Notes: generated from the sequence alone by a model not told the origin. Shown: positions 1-9,028, numbered from the stretch's first letter. The stretch is 64,000 nt of DNA from Patiriisocius sp047730165 (GCF_047730165.1 NZ_CP159834.1:1798001-1862000); one strand, 5' to 3'. A program made the numbers and translations.

Positions 1-431
1 AAAGTATCCTTAGCCATTTTATATTGATCGCCAGAGCGTTTGAGATACTCTTTTATCCTAGGCGTAATACCAGGCTCTAATTGTTCAAACAGCGGTAAAT
101 CTTTTTCTAAATCAGAGTGAATATCAACTACGGGTAATTCTTTATCATTAGAGAAAAAGACGCGATAAGAAGGAGAGAGTTTAACCAACTTTAAATGCTC
201 GGAAATATCTTCATCCAAAACTTTAAAATAATGTTCAAATACATCAGGCATTAGGTACCAAGAAGGTCCCATATCAAACGTGTAGCCTTTCGCTTCAAAA
301 ATATTAGCACGCCCGCCAAGGGTTGCATTTTTTTCAATGACTGTCACATCATAACCAGACTTTCCTAACATTGCAGCGGATCCTAAACCCCCAATTCCGG
401 AACCTATAATAATCACTTTCTTATTCATCAT
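1..431 (-). CDS. crtI: phytoene desaturase CrtI, N-terminal part
   Basis: FAD-dependent desaturase that converts phytoene to lycopene in carotenoid synthesis. Only the first ~143 residues are in the window; the gene runs off the left edge. The N-terminus carries the Rossmann dinucleotide motif GSGIGGLGSA, then VIEKNATLGGRA and the CrtI-typical stretch FDMGPSWYLMP. Two adjacent in-frame ATGs (429-431 and 426-428) can start it; the choice adds one Met. It is followed upstream by about 580 bp without a gene and looks like a core-chromosome pigment gene, not a cassette gene. Family assignment is firm; desaturation step number cannot be told from the fragment. Confidence 0.9.
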   Translation of the reverse strand, partial: MMNKKVIIIGSGIGGLGSAAMLGKSGYDVTVIEKNATLGGRANIFEAKGYTFDMGPSWYLMPDVFEHYFKVLDEDISEHLKLVKLSPSYRVFFSNDKELPVVDIHSDLEKDLPLFEQLEPGITPRIKEYLKRSGDQYKMAKDT

Positions 432-1010
432 TGTAAAAATAGTGAAGCTTAGAACAGTTTGAAATTATTTAAGAAGGAATTATGAGTTTGTTACTATTTT
501 AAAAGAGTGTATTCTAATTGTAGTAAATAATAGCTTTAAAATTTCCCTCTAACTATCGGCTTGTCAATGAATTTCCTGTTTATATTGCATTTACCGATCT
601 TCAAAGGGAATGTTTGCAACTCGTTAGATTATTAGATGTTCTAATAAACAGTTAATTCCTTCTCTAGGGATTATTTTGCTTGCGGGTACCGTTTTTATAT
701 ATGAAACGTAGCGTGTAAAAAGACACTGCCTTTTTGGAGCAGAACAGAGCTGGAATTTTTTATTTTTAACGTATCTATTTTTACGGATTCGTGTATTGTT
801 AGTTGCGGAAAATTAGCTGTGATTTTCTAACTATATAAAATGTAATTAATTCAAGTGAATTTCCCGGGAGTCAATTTTGAAGTAATTAAGGATACAGATT
901 GTTATCTGCTTTAAGCTTAACAGATATTCTGCTAGTGTTCTTCTTGTAAATGGATCATAACTTAGAGGTTACCTTGCATTTGATCTAAGGTTCTACAACT
1001 GTCATCTAGC
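432..1010. other. gene-free stretch with decayed palindrome E1
   Basis: No supportable gene. It contains a decayed family-C element (E1, from about 684), a second fragment resembling the left arm of other elements (about 787-807, TTCGTGTATTGTTAGTTGCG), and a perfect 8-bp inverted repeat TTATTAGA-tgt-TCTAATAA at 629-647. The latter lies about 200 bp upstream of crtI and could be a regulator site, but nothing else supports that. Confidence 0.5.
684..770 (+). repeat. attC-like element E1, family C, decayed left half
   Basis: Begins GGTACCG where intact copies have GGTAACG, followed by TATATGAAACGTAGCG and TGTAAAAAGACACTGC, closely matching E33 (53287) and E9 (12226). No right arm or GTTRRRY end is visible, so it is a remnant. 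Confidence 0.55.
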
Positions 1011-1934
1011 TCAAGAGACCATGGGTAACTTTATTTCCCATATTATAATAGTTCTATCATCTCCTGCAGAAATCAAATAATTATTGTAGATACTCCAAAT
1101 TAATTTATTTACAGAAAAGAGGTGCCCGTCATATTTTTCTTTGTTAATCACTTTTAATAGTTGGAATGTTTTCGAATCCCAAATTTTTAATGTTTTGTCA
1201 CGACTAGCCGTAGCAAATAAGTTAGATTCGGGGCTGTATGCAATATCGTAAATCGCCCAATCATGAGCAGGAATTGATTTCAGTTTCTTATAATGGCCAA
1301 CTTGCCAGATGTTTAAGTAACCATCTCTGCCCCCTGTTAAAAGGAGTTTCCCATCAGGACTGAAGCGCACAACATTTGACGAAAGCCGATGTCCAACAAA
1401 GGACTTTTTTTCCAGTAATGTTTTTAGGTCAAAAATACGAATGTTGCAATCTCCTGAAGCAACAGCTATTTCAGAAGTCTCATAATTAAAATCAATATCA
1501 CGTACTTTTTCATTACATAGTTTTTCAATCTTGATTAAGGCGAAGGTGTCAAGTGAGCAAATTGCAAAGTTACCGTCTCCTCCTGCTGTATAAATGCAAT
1601 TGGTTTCAATAGAATACCTGATATTAAAAATCTGCGAAGTATGGTTTTTAAGAATTTTTATCTCTTCTTTTTTTTCTAAATCTAATATATGAACATTGCC
1701 ATCTGAAGTTCCTGCCAGTAATAATTGCTTTTCGGGAATGTGACAAATAGAATATAAAACGGTAGGATAACTGGCTACGAACTTTTCGTCTTGAAATGTT
1801 TTTAAATTCCATTGAGCGATTATCTTATCACCACTACCAGAGAAAATAAGATGTTCAACTGTTCCTTTATCTAAAGCATATATTGAGTCGCTATGACCTG
1901 TGAGTGTCGCTATTTTATTTACCTCAATTCTCAT
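1011..1934 (-). CDS. WD40-repeat beta-propeller protein
   Basis: A 307-residue protein made almost entirely of WD40 repeats, expected to fold as one seven-bladed propeller that scaffolds protein contacts. Blades begin near residues 8, 50, 92, 133, 178, 220 and 265; clear signatures are LTGHSDSIYAL, SPDGKLLLTGGRDGYLNIW, SRDKTLKIWD and SAGDDRTIIIWE. There is no signal peptide, so it is cytosolic. It stands alone, with a remnant repeat downstream and E2 just upstream of the start. The partner is unknown; this type is common and fairly conserved in Flavobacteriia. Confidence 0.85.
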   Translation of the reverse strand: MRIEVNKIATLTGHSDSIYALDKGTVEHLIFSGSGDKIIAQWNLKTFQDEKFVASYPTVLYSICHIPEKQLLLAGTSDGNVHILDLEKKEEIKILKNHTSQIFNIRYSIETNCIYTAGGDGNFAICSLDTFALIKIEKLCNEKVRDIDFNYETSEIAVASGDCNIRIFDLKTLLEKKSFVGHRLSSNVVRFSPDGKLLLTGGRDGYLNIWQVGHYKKLKSIPAHDWAIYDIAYSPESNLFATASRDKTLKIWDSKTFQLLKVINKEKYDGHLFSVNKLIWSIYNNYLISAGDDRTIIIWEIKLPMVS

Positions 1935-1977
1935 TTATGTAGAAGATTTTTTATATCGGTGTACTTGCTCTTATGGT

Positions 1978-2108
1978 GTCTAACGTGTTTGAATAAGATT
2001 AGTTGCGTATTTTGACTAGCTAATTGAGCAAATACAAACCGAATAGAAAATCTGATAGGATATTAGTAGGTAAGCTATAGCTAGCAATTAATTTATACGG
2101 TGTTAGGT
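1978..2108 (+). repeat. attC-like element E2, family A
   Basis: Left heptamer GTCTAAC (1978-1984) and right heptamer GTTAGGT (2102-2108); both fit the RYYYAAC/GTTRRRY consensus exactly. The left arm through AGATTAGTTGCG pairs imperfectly with AGCTAGCAATTAATTTATAC on the right. The left arm is about 3 nt longer, giving unpaired bases as in folded attC sites. Confidence 0.75.
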
Positions 2109-2980
2109 AAAGTGTTTTTTTCATATTTATTATGGATTATTATTATTGCTAATCCAAACAGGACAGCTGCTACAATTAAAATTGTACTTATTAATCCGCT
2201 TACTCCGAATGACATACGGATTAAAATGGTTGAAACTACAAATCCAGAATTCCTAATTATTTTGTGAAATTTATCGGTGTAAAAGAAGGAAATTAACAGA
2301 AGAACGACATCCACTAATATCAGTACGGTAAAAAATTCATCAAAGAATAAATTATTAATTGTTTCAAAACTAGGCAGGTCATTAGAAGCAATAGAAACAT
2401 CTGAAGTCCAATTAAAAAGTGTAACTAAAGCCATTACAATAAAAATCGGAACCAGAACCACGGCAATTATTTTCTTTCTACGTATAAAGCTTTCAATTTT
2501 TAGTTTATTCTCCTTTTGTTGCATTGCTTTTTGCATTCCTTGTTTTTGAAACTGAAAAATAAGATAGAAAAGAATAATTGAAGCCAAGATATCATAGGTG
2601 AATTGCAGATCTCCTTTTATTTCAAACCAATCTGATGACAATTCAATAGCAGATAAATCTTTAAATAATTTTCGGATAATTATAAGGGTTATAATTTCAT
2701 ACTGTTTAGTTATGTAGTTGGTAAATGACTTTGGTAAGTAATAGATTAATAAGTAAACTTCATAAACAAGTATAAATGAAAATGGGGTATAAATTGCCGA
2801 TATCGGGTTTTTAAACAATTCCGACTCTAAAGACAAATTTAAAATACCGAATTTTGATAAGTAAATTAAAATTAAGTGGATGAAAAAGCCAAATAACGCA
2901 ACATAGAGTATTGTTTTTTCAATCCGCCTTTTGGCGTACTCAGATAGAAAAATTTGGTAAAGTTTATTTAATAAATTCAT
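2093..2980 (-). CDS. polytopic membrane protein, unknown function
   Basis: 295 residues with about seven hydrophobic segments: near 24-44, 62-82, 96-106, 130-146, 172-190, 214-232 and 246-282. A basic, glutamine-rich linker (QKQGMQKAMQQKENK) lies between the fourth and fifth. I do not recognise a family. The stop codon lies inside the right arm of element E2, so the last codons are written by the repeat. It has no co-directional partner; the element E3 starts about 25 bp upstream of its ATG. Confidence 0.65.
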   Translation of the reverse strand: MNLLNKLYQIFLSEYAKRRIEKTILYVALFGFFIHLILIYLSKFGILNLSLESELFKNPISAIYTPFSFILVYEVYLLIYYLPKSFTNYITKQYEIITLIIIRKLFKDLSAIELSSDWFEIKGDLQFTYDILASIILFYLIFQFQKQGMQKAMQQKENKLKIESFIRRKKIIAVVLVPIFIVMALVTLFNWTSDVSIASNDLPSFETINNLFFDEFFTVLILVDVVLLLISFFYTDKFHKIIRNSGFVVSTILIRMSFGVSGLISTILIVAAVLFGLAIIIIHNKYEKNTLPNTV

Positions 2981-3004
2981 ATTCTATTAAGTCTGAAATA
3001 TTTT

Positions 3005-3133
3005 GAATAACGTTTAATATAAGAGCATTAGCGGACAAATGCACCTATCTATTGTATAGCAAGATACTTAATTAAAAGCAATAGCGGTTTGAGATTACTC
3101 CCAAACCGCTATTGCTCTTATACATTGTTGTGT
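3005..3133 (+). repeat. attC-like element E3, family E
   Basis: Left GAATAAC (3005-3011, off consensus), right GTTGTGT (3127-3133). The arm TATAAGAGCATTAGCGG (3019-3034) pairs almost perfectly with CCGCTATTGCTCTTATA (3107-3122), giving one of the best stems in the window. Confidence 0.75.
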
Positions 3134-3152
3134 GCCGTTTTTGTTTTTTTAT

Positions 3153-3941
3153 TTAAGTTTTTTCAGTTTTCTGGAAAATAGGTTTTCCTTTTAATGCTTG
3201 TACTAGCGTTGTAGCTGCTAGAAGTCCGTAGAATATTGAAATTATAATTGTTGCTTTTGTGTTTTTAAAGATAAAGAATGATAGTATAGGAAGTATTTGT
3301 AAAGCGTGCATTCCTATGAAGTGAGATACTCTTAAATCACCTACCGTTTTACTCCAACCTACAATAAACCAGTTAGAATTATCATTGATTGCTCCTACGC
3401 TGTGGTTCATTCGTGAACCCATTAAAGCACCTTCAAAAGAAAAAACTACAAAAATGAGTATTCCAAAACGAATCGCCCAAATATAGTAATTTGGTAAATC
3501 AGGAAATGTCTGTGTAAAAAACAATAAGCCAATGTATGCAGTATAAAGTGTTACAATTGTAGCTGCTAAACCCATTAATGAATACAACATTGAATACGTG
3601 GCTGTACTTATATTGAAATGAGACATCTGACCTTGTGAGGCTTGATAAGTGATATATAAAAGTTCAAAGCCAAACAAAATAATAACTACCCAGTTAAAAG
3701 GTGTTTCATTAAAATTTGACAAATAATGACAATACCAAGCCATTGTCCAAGCAAATAAACCTATTGAAACAGCAAATTTTAAGGGCTTAAACCAAGCGTT
3801 TACTCCGTGAACTTGAGTAGTTGCAAGTTTGGTTAAAACGATAAATAGTATTGAAAGCGATAAGCAGAACAAACCAAAATAAAATAAGAATTCGTTCCGA
3901 ATTTTTAATTCCCCAATAAAATTTAATATTTCTTCAATCAT
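3153..3941 (-). CDS. seven-TM membrane protein, unknown function
   Basis: Start placed at 3941 (MIEEILNF). A longer reading from 3980 would overlap the upstream gene by 35 bp, whereas this start leaves a 4-bp gap, typical of an operon. The 262-residue product has about seven TM helices. Conserved-looking polar positions inside the membrane include WFKPLKF, MAWYCHYL, EGALMGSRMNH and VSHFIGMHALQ. I do not recognise the family. It is cotranscribed with the preceding membrane protein and divergent from an HxlR regulator, which probably controls both. Confidence 0.7.
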   Translation of the reverse strand: MIEEILNFIGELKIRNEFLFYFGLFCLSLSILFIVLTKLATTQVHGVNAWFKPLKFAVSIGLFAWTMAWYCHYLSNFNETPFNWVVIILFGFELLYITYQASQGQMSHFNISTATYSMLYSLMGLAATIVTLYTAYIGLLFFTQTFPDLPNYYIWAIRFGILIFVVFSFEGALMGSRMNHSVGAINDNSNWFIVGWSKTVGDLRVSHFIGMHALQILPILSFFIFKNTKATIIISIFYGLLAATTLVQALKGKPIFQKTEKT

Positions 3942-3945
3942 TACC

Positions 3946-4647
3946 TTATGATTTTTTGTCAAGCGTAAACTTCGGAACAAAATAATTTAAGCAATAGAGC
4001 ATTGCTCCGTATGTGAAAATGAGTGTAGGCATATTGGTGTTAAATCCTAAATCAAACTCTGGAATTCCAAATAAATCTCTAAAAGATTTTGTGGCAATTA
4101 GTAGCATAAAAATAATTCCATAAGTGAAAACAGTAATAATTGCAATTTTATTTTTTGTAGTTCTAATAATTCCTTTTTTTGCTTCTTCTTTAAAGAAATA
4201 CCATAGAGCACCAACACTAAATACGGCTTCTATTAAAATGGCTAAATAAGGATTAGATGCATACAACCCAAGACCAGCTTCCATTGTTTCTGCCCCAAAA
4301 ATGTGGTGCATATGACCGGAAAAGAAATCTAAAATAAAATGGATTGATACTAGAGCCACACTTACTAAGCCTATTTTGGTGTTTTTGAATAGCAGTTTCC
4401 CAATTAAGAAAACAATTGCCAACCAAAACAATTGCGGTAATAAATCATGGCTGTATAACATATCTACCACCATATTACTTAAAGTGGCATCAAAGGCATC
4501 ACTCGGATTGGTTGGTTCAAGACCTAAATAGTGAAAGGTAAACCACAAAAAATCTTGTAATTGAGATATAATTAAAAAATAAAGTAATGTTCCTTTTGGG
4601 AATTTTTGTTTTGCTATTAATGCCGTCGTAAAATGTCCTGCTAACAT
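3946..4647 (-). CDS. membrane protein resembling metal-dependent hydrolases (YdjM/DUF457-like)
   Basis: 233 residues with about six TM segments. The N-terminus MLAGHFTTALIAK and the His/Asp-rich membrane motifs YSHDLL (around 65-70) and HFILDFFSGHMHH (around 103-115) resemble the H...HD...D/H pattern of membrane-bound metal-dependent hydrolases. That assignment is an inference from motif spacing. First gene of a two-gene operon transcribed away from the HxlR gene at 4725; the shared 77-bp gap holds a palindromic operator candidate. Confidence 0.6.
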   Translation of the reverse strand: MLAGHFTTALIAKQKFPKGTLLYFLIISQLQDFLWFTFHYLGLEPTNPSDAFDATLSNMVVDMLYSHDLLPQLFWLAIVFLIGKLLFKNTKIGLVSVALVSIHFILDFFSGHMHHIFGAETMEAGLGLYASNPYLAILIEAVFSVGALWYFFKEEAKKGIIRTTKNKIAIITVFTYGIIFMLLIATKSFRDLFGIPEFDLGFNTNMPTLIFTYGAMLYCLNYFVPKFTLDKKS

Positions 4648-4689
4648 AATTTCTGTATTTTTGCTTTCAATTCGATAGCAAAATTAGCA

Positions 4690-4712
4690 ATTACTATCGT
4701 ATTAATAGTAAT
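4690..4712. promoter_or_regulatory. palindromic operator between HxlR gene and membrane operon
   Basis: Perfect 8-bp inverted repeat ATTACTAT (4690-4697) / ATAGTAAT (4705-4712) with a 7-bp spacer, 13 bp before the HxlR start codon. The half-site TTACTAT recurs in the other HxlR-controlled gap at 52829. HxlR proteins bind as dimers to such sites in divergent promoters. Confidence 0.6.
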
Positions 4713-4724
4713 AATTTGTAAAAA

Positions 4725-5144
4725 ATGAAAAAAGAATTTCGCTCTGGTTGTCCAATCTCGTCTTCATTAGATGTTGTAGGTGATAAATGGTCTTTGTTAA
4801 TCATTAGAGATATGCTTGTTAAGCATAAAAAGACTTTTAAGCAAATTTCTGATTCAGATGAAAAGATTGCACCAAGCATTTTATCCTCACGATTAAAATT
4901 GTTAGAGTCGTATAAACTGATTTTTAAAACGAAAGTGCCAGATAACAAAAAAGAAAATATTTATTTGTTAACGGAAAAAGGGATTCATTTAACTCCAATA
5001 ATTATTGAATTAAGTTTGTGGGGGAATTCCAATATGCGAGAATTTAATGAAATAGATGACATTGAAGGCTTGAATTTAGACAAGACTCTAATTATACAAT
5101 CCGTTCAAGATAGTTATAATGCTATGTTGCTTAATTTTCGATAA
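4725..5144 (+). CDS. HxlR-family winged-helix transcriptional regulator
   Basis: 139 residues. The HxlR core spans about 9-100: CPISSSLDVVGDKWSLLIIRDML, the helix-turn-helix IAPSILSSRLKLLESYKLI and the wing KENIYLLTEKG. Cys9 sits in the position of the conserved N-terminal Cys that senses redox or reactive electrophiles in several HxlR members. It is divergent from the 4647-3153 membrane operon, the typical regulator/target arrangement, with the operator at 4690-4712. The tail after residue 105 is longer than in most HxlR proteins. Confidence 0.88.
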   Translation: MKKEFRSGCPISSSLDVVGDKWSLLIIRDMLVKHKKTFKQISDSDEKIAPSILSSRLKLLESYKLIFKTKVPDNKKENIYLLTEKGIHLTPIIIELSLWGNSNMREFNEIDDIEGLNLDKTLIIQSVQDSYNAMLLNFR

Positions 5145-5164
5145 TATTTCTCTTAAATGGCTTG

Positions 5165-5295
5165 GAAGATGTTTGTATAATATTAGTTGCGTGTATTAAG
5201 CTATTATTTTAGCAAATAAAACACTAGCCAATTAAGTCCGTTTGGGCTTTCGTAAATTGGCTAAAACCAGCAATTAGTTTTATAAGGTGTTAGGC
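5165..5295 (+). repeat. attC-like element E4, family A
   Basis: Right heptamer GTTAGGC (5289-5295) is a perfect GTTRRRY. The left end reads GAAGATG where others have TAACG, so the AAC is lost. Centre TTAGCAAATAAAACACTAG and the arm CAGCAATTAGTTTTATA match family A. Confidence 0.65.
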
Positions 5296-5670
5296 ATTTT
5301 ATTTTTATTCTTCCAAAGCCAAATATGCGATATCCCTTGAAAGAGAAAAGACGTTTGGCGAGTTCTAAGACTATTTGACAAAATAATAGATGCAATTTTA
5401 GGGTCTAAATAAATAGTAGAAAAGAACTTGTTTCTGGCGAGGCTTCTTCTTGTGGAATAAATTTTCCATATTTCGAATCATTATAACCGGACCAACCAAA
5501 ACCAGAAGTATCATTGCCTGATGCTGGCGTAAGTTTATCTTTCGTATTATCATCATTTAAAGAGTAGAACTAACGCTAAAAGGTAGACTAAGAGTAGCTT
5601 TTCTAATATTTAGTAGTTCTTTGGGGGTAGGGATTAGTTGTTGCCAAACCGCTGCAGTTTTAGAGCTAGA
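5296..5670. other. degraded DNA, no intact gene
   Basis: No gene longer than short broken frames. Read on the minus strand, one 47-codon segment (about 5541 down to 5405) gives a plausible protein-like stretch containing TSGFGWSGYNDSKYGKF, which I cannot assign. It probably continues the decay seen in the flavin-reductase relic next to it. Confidence 0.4.
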
Positions 5671-5838
5671 TACAAAACCTAAAAGAGCAGGATTACTCCC
5701 TAAGTGGACAATCGAACTGAATACGGCCAAATTGGCATCTTACTTATTTGATATTGTACTAATTAGCTTTGCGAGCTTCATACCTGTAACCGAATTAATA
5801 ATCTTCAATTGAGTAATACGGTCAAGTTGTTCAATGTC
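5671..5838 (-). pseudogene. flavin reductase-like relic
   Basis: Minus-strand translation gives an N-terminal flavin-reductase pattern: DIEQLDRITQLKIINSVTG, then MKLAKLISTISNK, an in-frame TAA, then NLAVFSSIVHLGSNPALLG FV. The SSxxHxGSNPxLxGF motif is the FMN-binding start of flavobacterial flavin reductase-like proteins. It lacks an in-frame start codon, has a nonsense codon near codon 34, and loses similarity after about 56 codons (the full family is around 200). It lies 4 bp from the photolyase gene stop; a reduced-flavin supplier next to a photolyase is plausible ancestral context. Confidence 0.6.
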
Positions 5839-5841
5839 ATG

Positions 5842-7317
5842 TTAGTGTAAACCATTATGAGTTCTATTTACGTGAGTATTTAGCAGACGTATTTTTTCTT
5901 TTTGTACGGCAGGATGCTTCTTGTGACCCCAAATTTTATCTCTTGCAAGACGTGCACTTTCGTGTAAATCTACAATTGGCAGGGGGTAATCTTTACCAAT
6001 AGTTACTTCACAAAACAGTTGATCCATAGCCGTCATTTTCCAAGGTTCATGAATAAAAGCTTCTGGAACTTTATTGAGCTCTGGAATCCATTTTTTTATA
6101 AAAACGCCTTGAGGATCATGTTCCTGAGAATTTTTTACAGGATTATAAAGACGAACGGTGTTAATACCTGTTGTACCTGCCTGCATTTGAAACTGCGGAT
6201 AATGAATACCAGGTTCATAGTCTAAAAATTGTTTGGCTAAATGGTAGGTACCATCTCTCCAATCTTGATCGAGATTTAATGCTAAAAAAGAAACGACCAT
6301 CGCGCGCATTCTGAAGTTAATCCAGCCTGTTTCTGCCACAGCGCGCATACATGCATCAATTAATGGATATCCTGTTGTACCTGTTTCCCAAGCTTTTAAA
6401 AAAGCGGGATTCTTTTCATGGGCTAAAAGTTCATACCCGCTATTCACACAATCGGTTTCATAACTACATTCTACTTCAAACTTCTGAATAAAATGACAAT
6501 GCCAGTGCAGTCGAGTCAGCATTGCAGAAAAAGCCCTGCTATTTTTTGTTCCATTAGGGTGTGTTCCTATAAATTGAAAGACTTGCTTAATACTCAAATT
6601 TCCCCAAGCTAAAAAAGGAGATAATCGACTACAACCAGTTCTACTTTCAGTAGGCTTTGAAATATGCCTCTGATAGTTAAACCCTCTTTTATTGGCAAAT
6701 GATTTTAAATAGCGCCAAGCATTCTGCTCACCAGCTGGTTGGTATTTTTCTGAGTATGCATTAAGTTGAACAGATAATTTTTCGGGCAATAAAAAGGAAT
6801 GCAAAAGTGGTTCTTCTTGATCGATAGAATAATTATTTTGAAGAACTGATCGTTGCATTGATTGATGCCATTGTTTACTCCAATCGTATCGATTTTTAAT
6901 TCCTCTCAAAACTCCATCCCGCTGTGATTCTTTCCATTCAATATGATGTAGTTGACACAAGCTCTTTATTTTTTTATCCCGTTGCCAAGTGATTTGAGTT
7001 CCACTTTCACGAAAGCTAAAAATAGTTTTGACATTAAAGTCTGCTGAAAGATATTGAAACACATCAATAGCTTCTCCATAAAAAATAGTGACACTTCTAT
7101 TAAAAGGAGCCAAAGTCTTATTTAAGGCTAATATAGAATGGTAGACAAACTGTAAATGTCTCAAGCTTGTATCTGGGTATTCAATTAAAGAAGGTTCAAA
7201 TAAATAAACAATACGATAGGGTATGCCAGCACGCTCTGCTCTTAATAAAGGCTCATGGTCCTGTGAACGAATATCTCGCTTTAACCAAACAATATTTATT
7301 GTTTGCTCTTTCAACAC
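5842..7317 (-). CDS. DNA photolyase / cryptochrome family protein
   Basis: 491 residues, full length. The N-terminal antenna domain starts INIVWLKRDIRSQDHEPL. The C-terminal FAD-binding helical domain carries TGYPLIDACMRAVAETGWINFRMRAMVVSF (about 312-341) and DYEPGIHYPQFQMQAGTTGIN, the isoalloxazine- and adenine-binding regions. Such enzymes split UV pyrimidine dimers with blue light; a cryptochrome-like sensor role cannot be excluded from sequence. The start codon overlaps the stop of the upstream gene by 7 bp, so the two are cotranscribed. Confidence 0.87.
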   Translation of the reverse strand: MLKEQTINIVWLKRDIRSQDHEPLLRAERAGIPYRIVYLFEPSLIEYPDTSLRHLQFVYHSILALNKTLAPFNRSVTIFYGEAIDVFQYLSADFNVKTIFSFRESGTQITWQRDKKIKSLCQLHHIEWKESQRDGVLRGIKNRYDWSKQWHQSMQRSVLQNNYSIDQEEPLLHSFLLPEKLSVQLNAYSEKYQPAGEQNAWRYLKSFANKRGFNYQRHISKPTESRTGCSRLSPFLAWGNLSIKQVFQFIGTHPNGTKNSRAFSAMLTRLHWHCHFIQKFEVECSYETDCVNSGYELLAHEKNPAFLKAWETGTTGYPLIDACMRAVAETGWINFRMRAMVVSFLALNLDQDWRDGTYHLAKQFLDYEPGIHYPQFQMQAGTTGINTVRLYNPVKNSQEHDPQGVFIKKWIPELNKVPEAFIHEPWKMTAMDQLFCEVTIGKDYPLPIVDLHESARLARDKIWGHKKHPAVQKEKIRLLNTHVNRTHNGLH

Positions 7318-8108
7318 TCTAACTCTTTTTTACATTTTTTCCAAAAAGAAAAGAAAGAGGAATAATAGCTTTTTTCATCAAACACCCAATCTCTAGCTTC
7401 TTCTATCCCTTGATCATCATTGTTTAAGGGGTGCTCTTTGTAGTAAATAGCGGTAGAAGTATTAACTTTATTAAAAGCCTCAAAATCAACTATATAAATT
7501 TGAATATTAGATATATTTTCTTCAGAAAATTGAAGCATGAAATCAATCGAGTTTTGTGTTATAGGATATTGCTCAAAATGAGTCGGTTCTAATAATAGAA
7601 TTCTATTTGCAACAATCTCTTCTCCCCAAATGGGGTCTAAGTTATAAAAATTATAGATATGGGGTGGAAGGGCTTCATCTCTCACTATTTCTTTTTGAGT
7701 TAGCAAAGCCGTTTTCAATGCGAATGGAACGTAAAACTCCAGACTCTTCTTCATTAGCAAGTTTAAATACTCTTGAGAATTTTCCGCTTTGCTTTCCTGG
7801 ACAAGATATGTATCCGTTTTAATGATTTTAGGTTTTGCGTAATTTGTGTCTTGACAACTCTTATCATAAATCCTTGCGATAGCACTTAACTTCTTATCTA
7901 TTCTTATTAATTCAATGGTCTCGTCATGTGCGCCAAACTCACAGAAATCATCAAAATATGCAGTCAAAACTAAAGTATATCTTTCGAATATTGAACCAAA
8001 AGCGTGTTGCTCAATCATTTTCCGATATTCGCTTTTCGGAAATTTTTTTTGAGAAAAAACTTGAAAACTAACCAACAAGATTAATAACAGGCAAATGGGT
8101 TTTTTCAT
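7311..8108 (-). CDS. exported protein of unknown function, operon with photolyase
   Basis: 265 residues with a classical signal peptide (MKKPICLLLILLVSFQVFSQ, cleavage after FSQ). The mature part has no motif I recognise. Cysteines at about 57 and 86 and a CKKELEC tail suggest a periplasmic disulfide-containing protein. The stop overlaps the photolyase start by 7 bp, implying translational coupling, although a light-repair enzyme and an exported protein make an unlikely functional pair. Confidence 0.65.
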   Translation of the reverse strand: MKKPICLLLILLVSFQVFSQKKFPKSEYRKMIEQHAFGSIFERYTLVLTAYFDDFCEFGAHDETIELIRIDKKLSAIARIYDKSCQDTNYAKPKIIKTDTYLVQESKAENSQEYLNLLMKKSLEFYVPFALKTALLTQKEIVRDEALPPHIYNFYNLDPIWGEEIVANRILLLEPTHFEQYPITQNSIDFMLQFSEENISNIQIYIVDFEAFNKVNTSTAIYYKEHPLNNDDQGIEEARDWVFDEKSYYSSFFSFWKKCKKELEC

Positions 8109-8114
8109 AATTAT

Positions 8115-8248
8115 GGGTAACGTGTTCGCGTATGGTTTCGTTGCGTGTTTAATGAACTAAGTTAGCAAAAGTAAACGGGCCAGAGGACAATCCTAAGGAT
8201 TTTCCAAGTATTAATTGTAATAGCAATGAATTATGCACGTTGTTGTGC
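8115..8248 (+). repeat. attC-like element E5, family A
   Basis: Left GGGTAAC (8115-8121), right GTTGTGC (8242-8248). The centre has the family-A hairpin (AATCCTAAGGATTTTCC). The right heptamer pairs 6/7 with the left heptamer of E6 across the FAS1 gene. Confidence 0.75.
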
Positions 8249-8374
8249 TCTAGTTATTTCTTGTCTAGTCTATTGAAATTATTCATATAATGTTTAAGAA
8301 AAAGTTAAATAAGTTAAACAATATAAAATGTTTATTATCTTTACTTTATATAAAAACTTAAAAAACAATAAATT

Positions 8375-8887
8375 ATGAAAAACTTAGTCCTTATTTTAAC
8401 AATTACAATGACTTTAGCCTTAACTAAAAATGCTACTGCACAAGAAACAATAGTAGATGTGGCTGTTGGAAACGAAGATTTTTCAACGTTAGTAACGGCT
8501 TTAAAAGCAGCCGATTTAGTTAATGCTTTGCAAGAAGATGGACCATTCACCGTTTTTGCTCCAACAAACGATGCTTTCGCAAAAATTGATTCGAAAACAT
8601 TAGGTTCTCTATTAGAAGCAAAAAATCAAAAAGCATTAGCTAATATCTTAACATATCACGTAATATCTGGTAAGATAACTGCATCTGATGTAGTAGCTGC
8701 TTTAAAGAAAGGTAATGGAACGGTTGAATTAAAAGCGTTAAATGGTCAAGTGTTGACCGTAATTCAAAAAGATGGAAAAATTTGGTTGAACGACGTAAAT
8801 GGAAATTTTAGTGAAATTGTTTCAACAGATGTGATGGGTAGTAATGGTGTAATTCATGTAATAAACACCGTAGTTATGCCTAATTAA
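8375..8887 (+). CDS. secreted FAS1 (fasciclin) domain protein
   Basis: 170 residues: a signal peptide to about residue 22 (ALTKNATAQ) followed by one complete FAS1 domain. The H1 motif is TVFAPTNDAFAKI (about 58-70), the central YH is LTYHVISGK, and the H2 motif is GVIHVINTVVMP at the C-terminus. FAS1 domains mediate adhesion and matrix contacts. It is monocistronic, with its own 126-bp leader and a strong terminator, and is bounded by E5 and E6 as one unit opposite in direction to most neighbours. Confidence 0.88.
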   Translation: MKNLVLILTITMTLALTKNATAQETIVDVAVGNEDFSTLVTALKAADLVNALQEDGPFTVFAPTNDAFAKIDSKTLGSLLEAKNQKALANILTYHVISGKITASDVVAALKKGNGTVELKALNGQVLTVIQKDGKIWLNDVNGNFSEIVSTDVMGSNGVIHVINTVVMPN

Positions 8888-8913
8888 ATGCAAATTATTT
8901 TTTAGGAAAAATG

Positions 8914-8942
8914 AAAGCCTCGATAATTCGAGGCTTTTTTAT
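8914..8942 (+). terminator. rho-independent terminator of FAS1 gene
   Basis: Perfect 9-bp stem AAAGCCTCG (8914-8922) / CGAGGCTTT (8929-8937), loop ATAATT, followed by a T run; 27 bp after the stop codon. Confidence 0.88.
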
Positions 8943-9028
8943 GGCATTATTTTTTTCTAAGATTCTTATTTCTTTTCATTAATTATTCTAAAGAATTTTA
9001 TCATTGGTTAAGAGTTATTCTTTATGAA

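Noticed and set aside
629..647. Palindrome TTATTAGA-tgt-TCTAATAA as light-regulator operator of crtI
   Set aside because: About 200 bp from the gene, no regulator gene in view, and such short AT palindromes arise easily; left only as a note.
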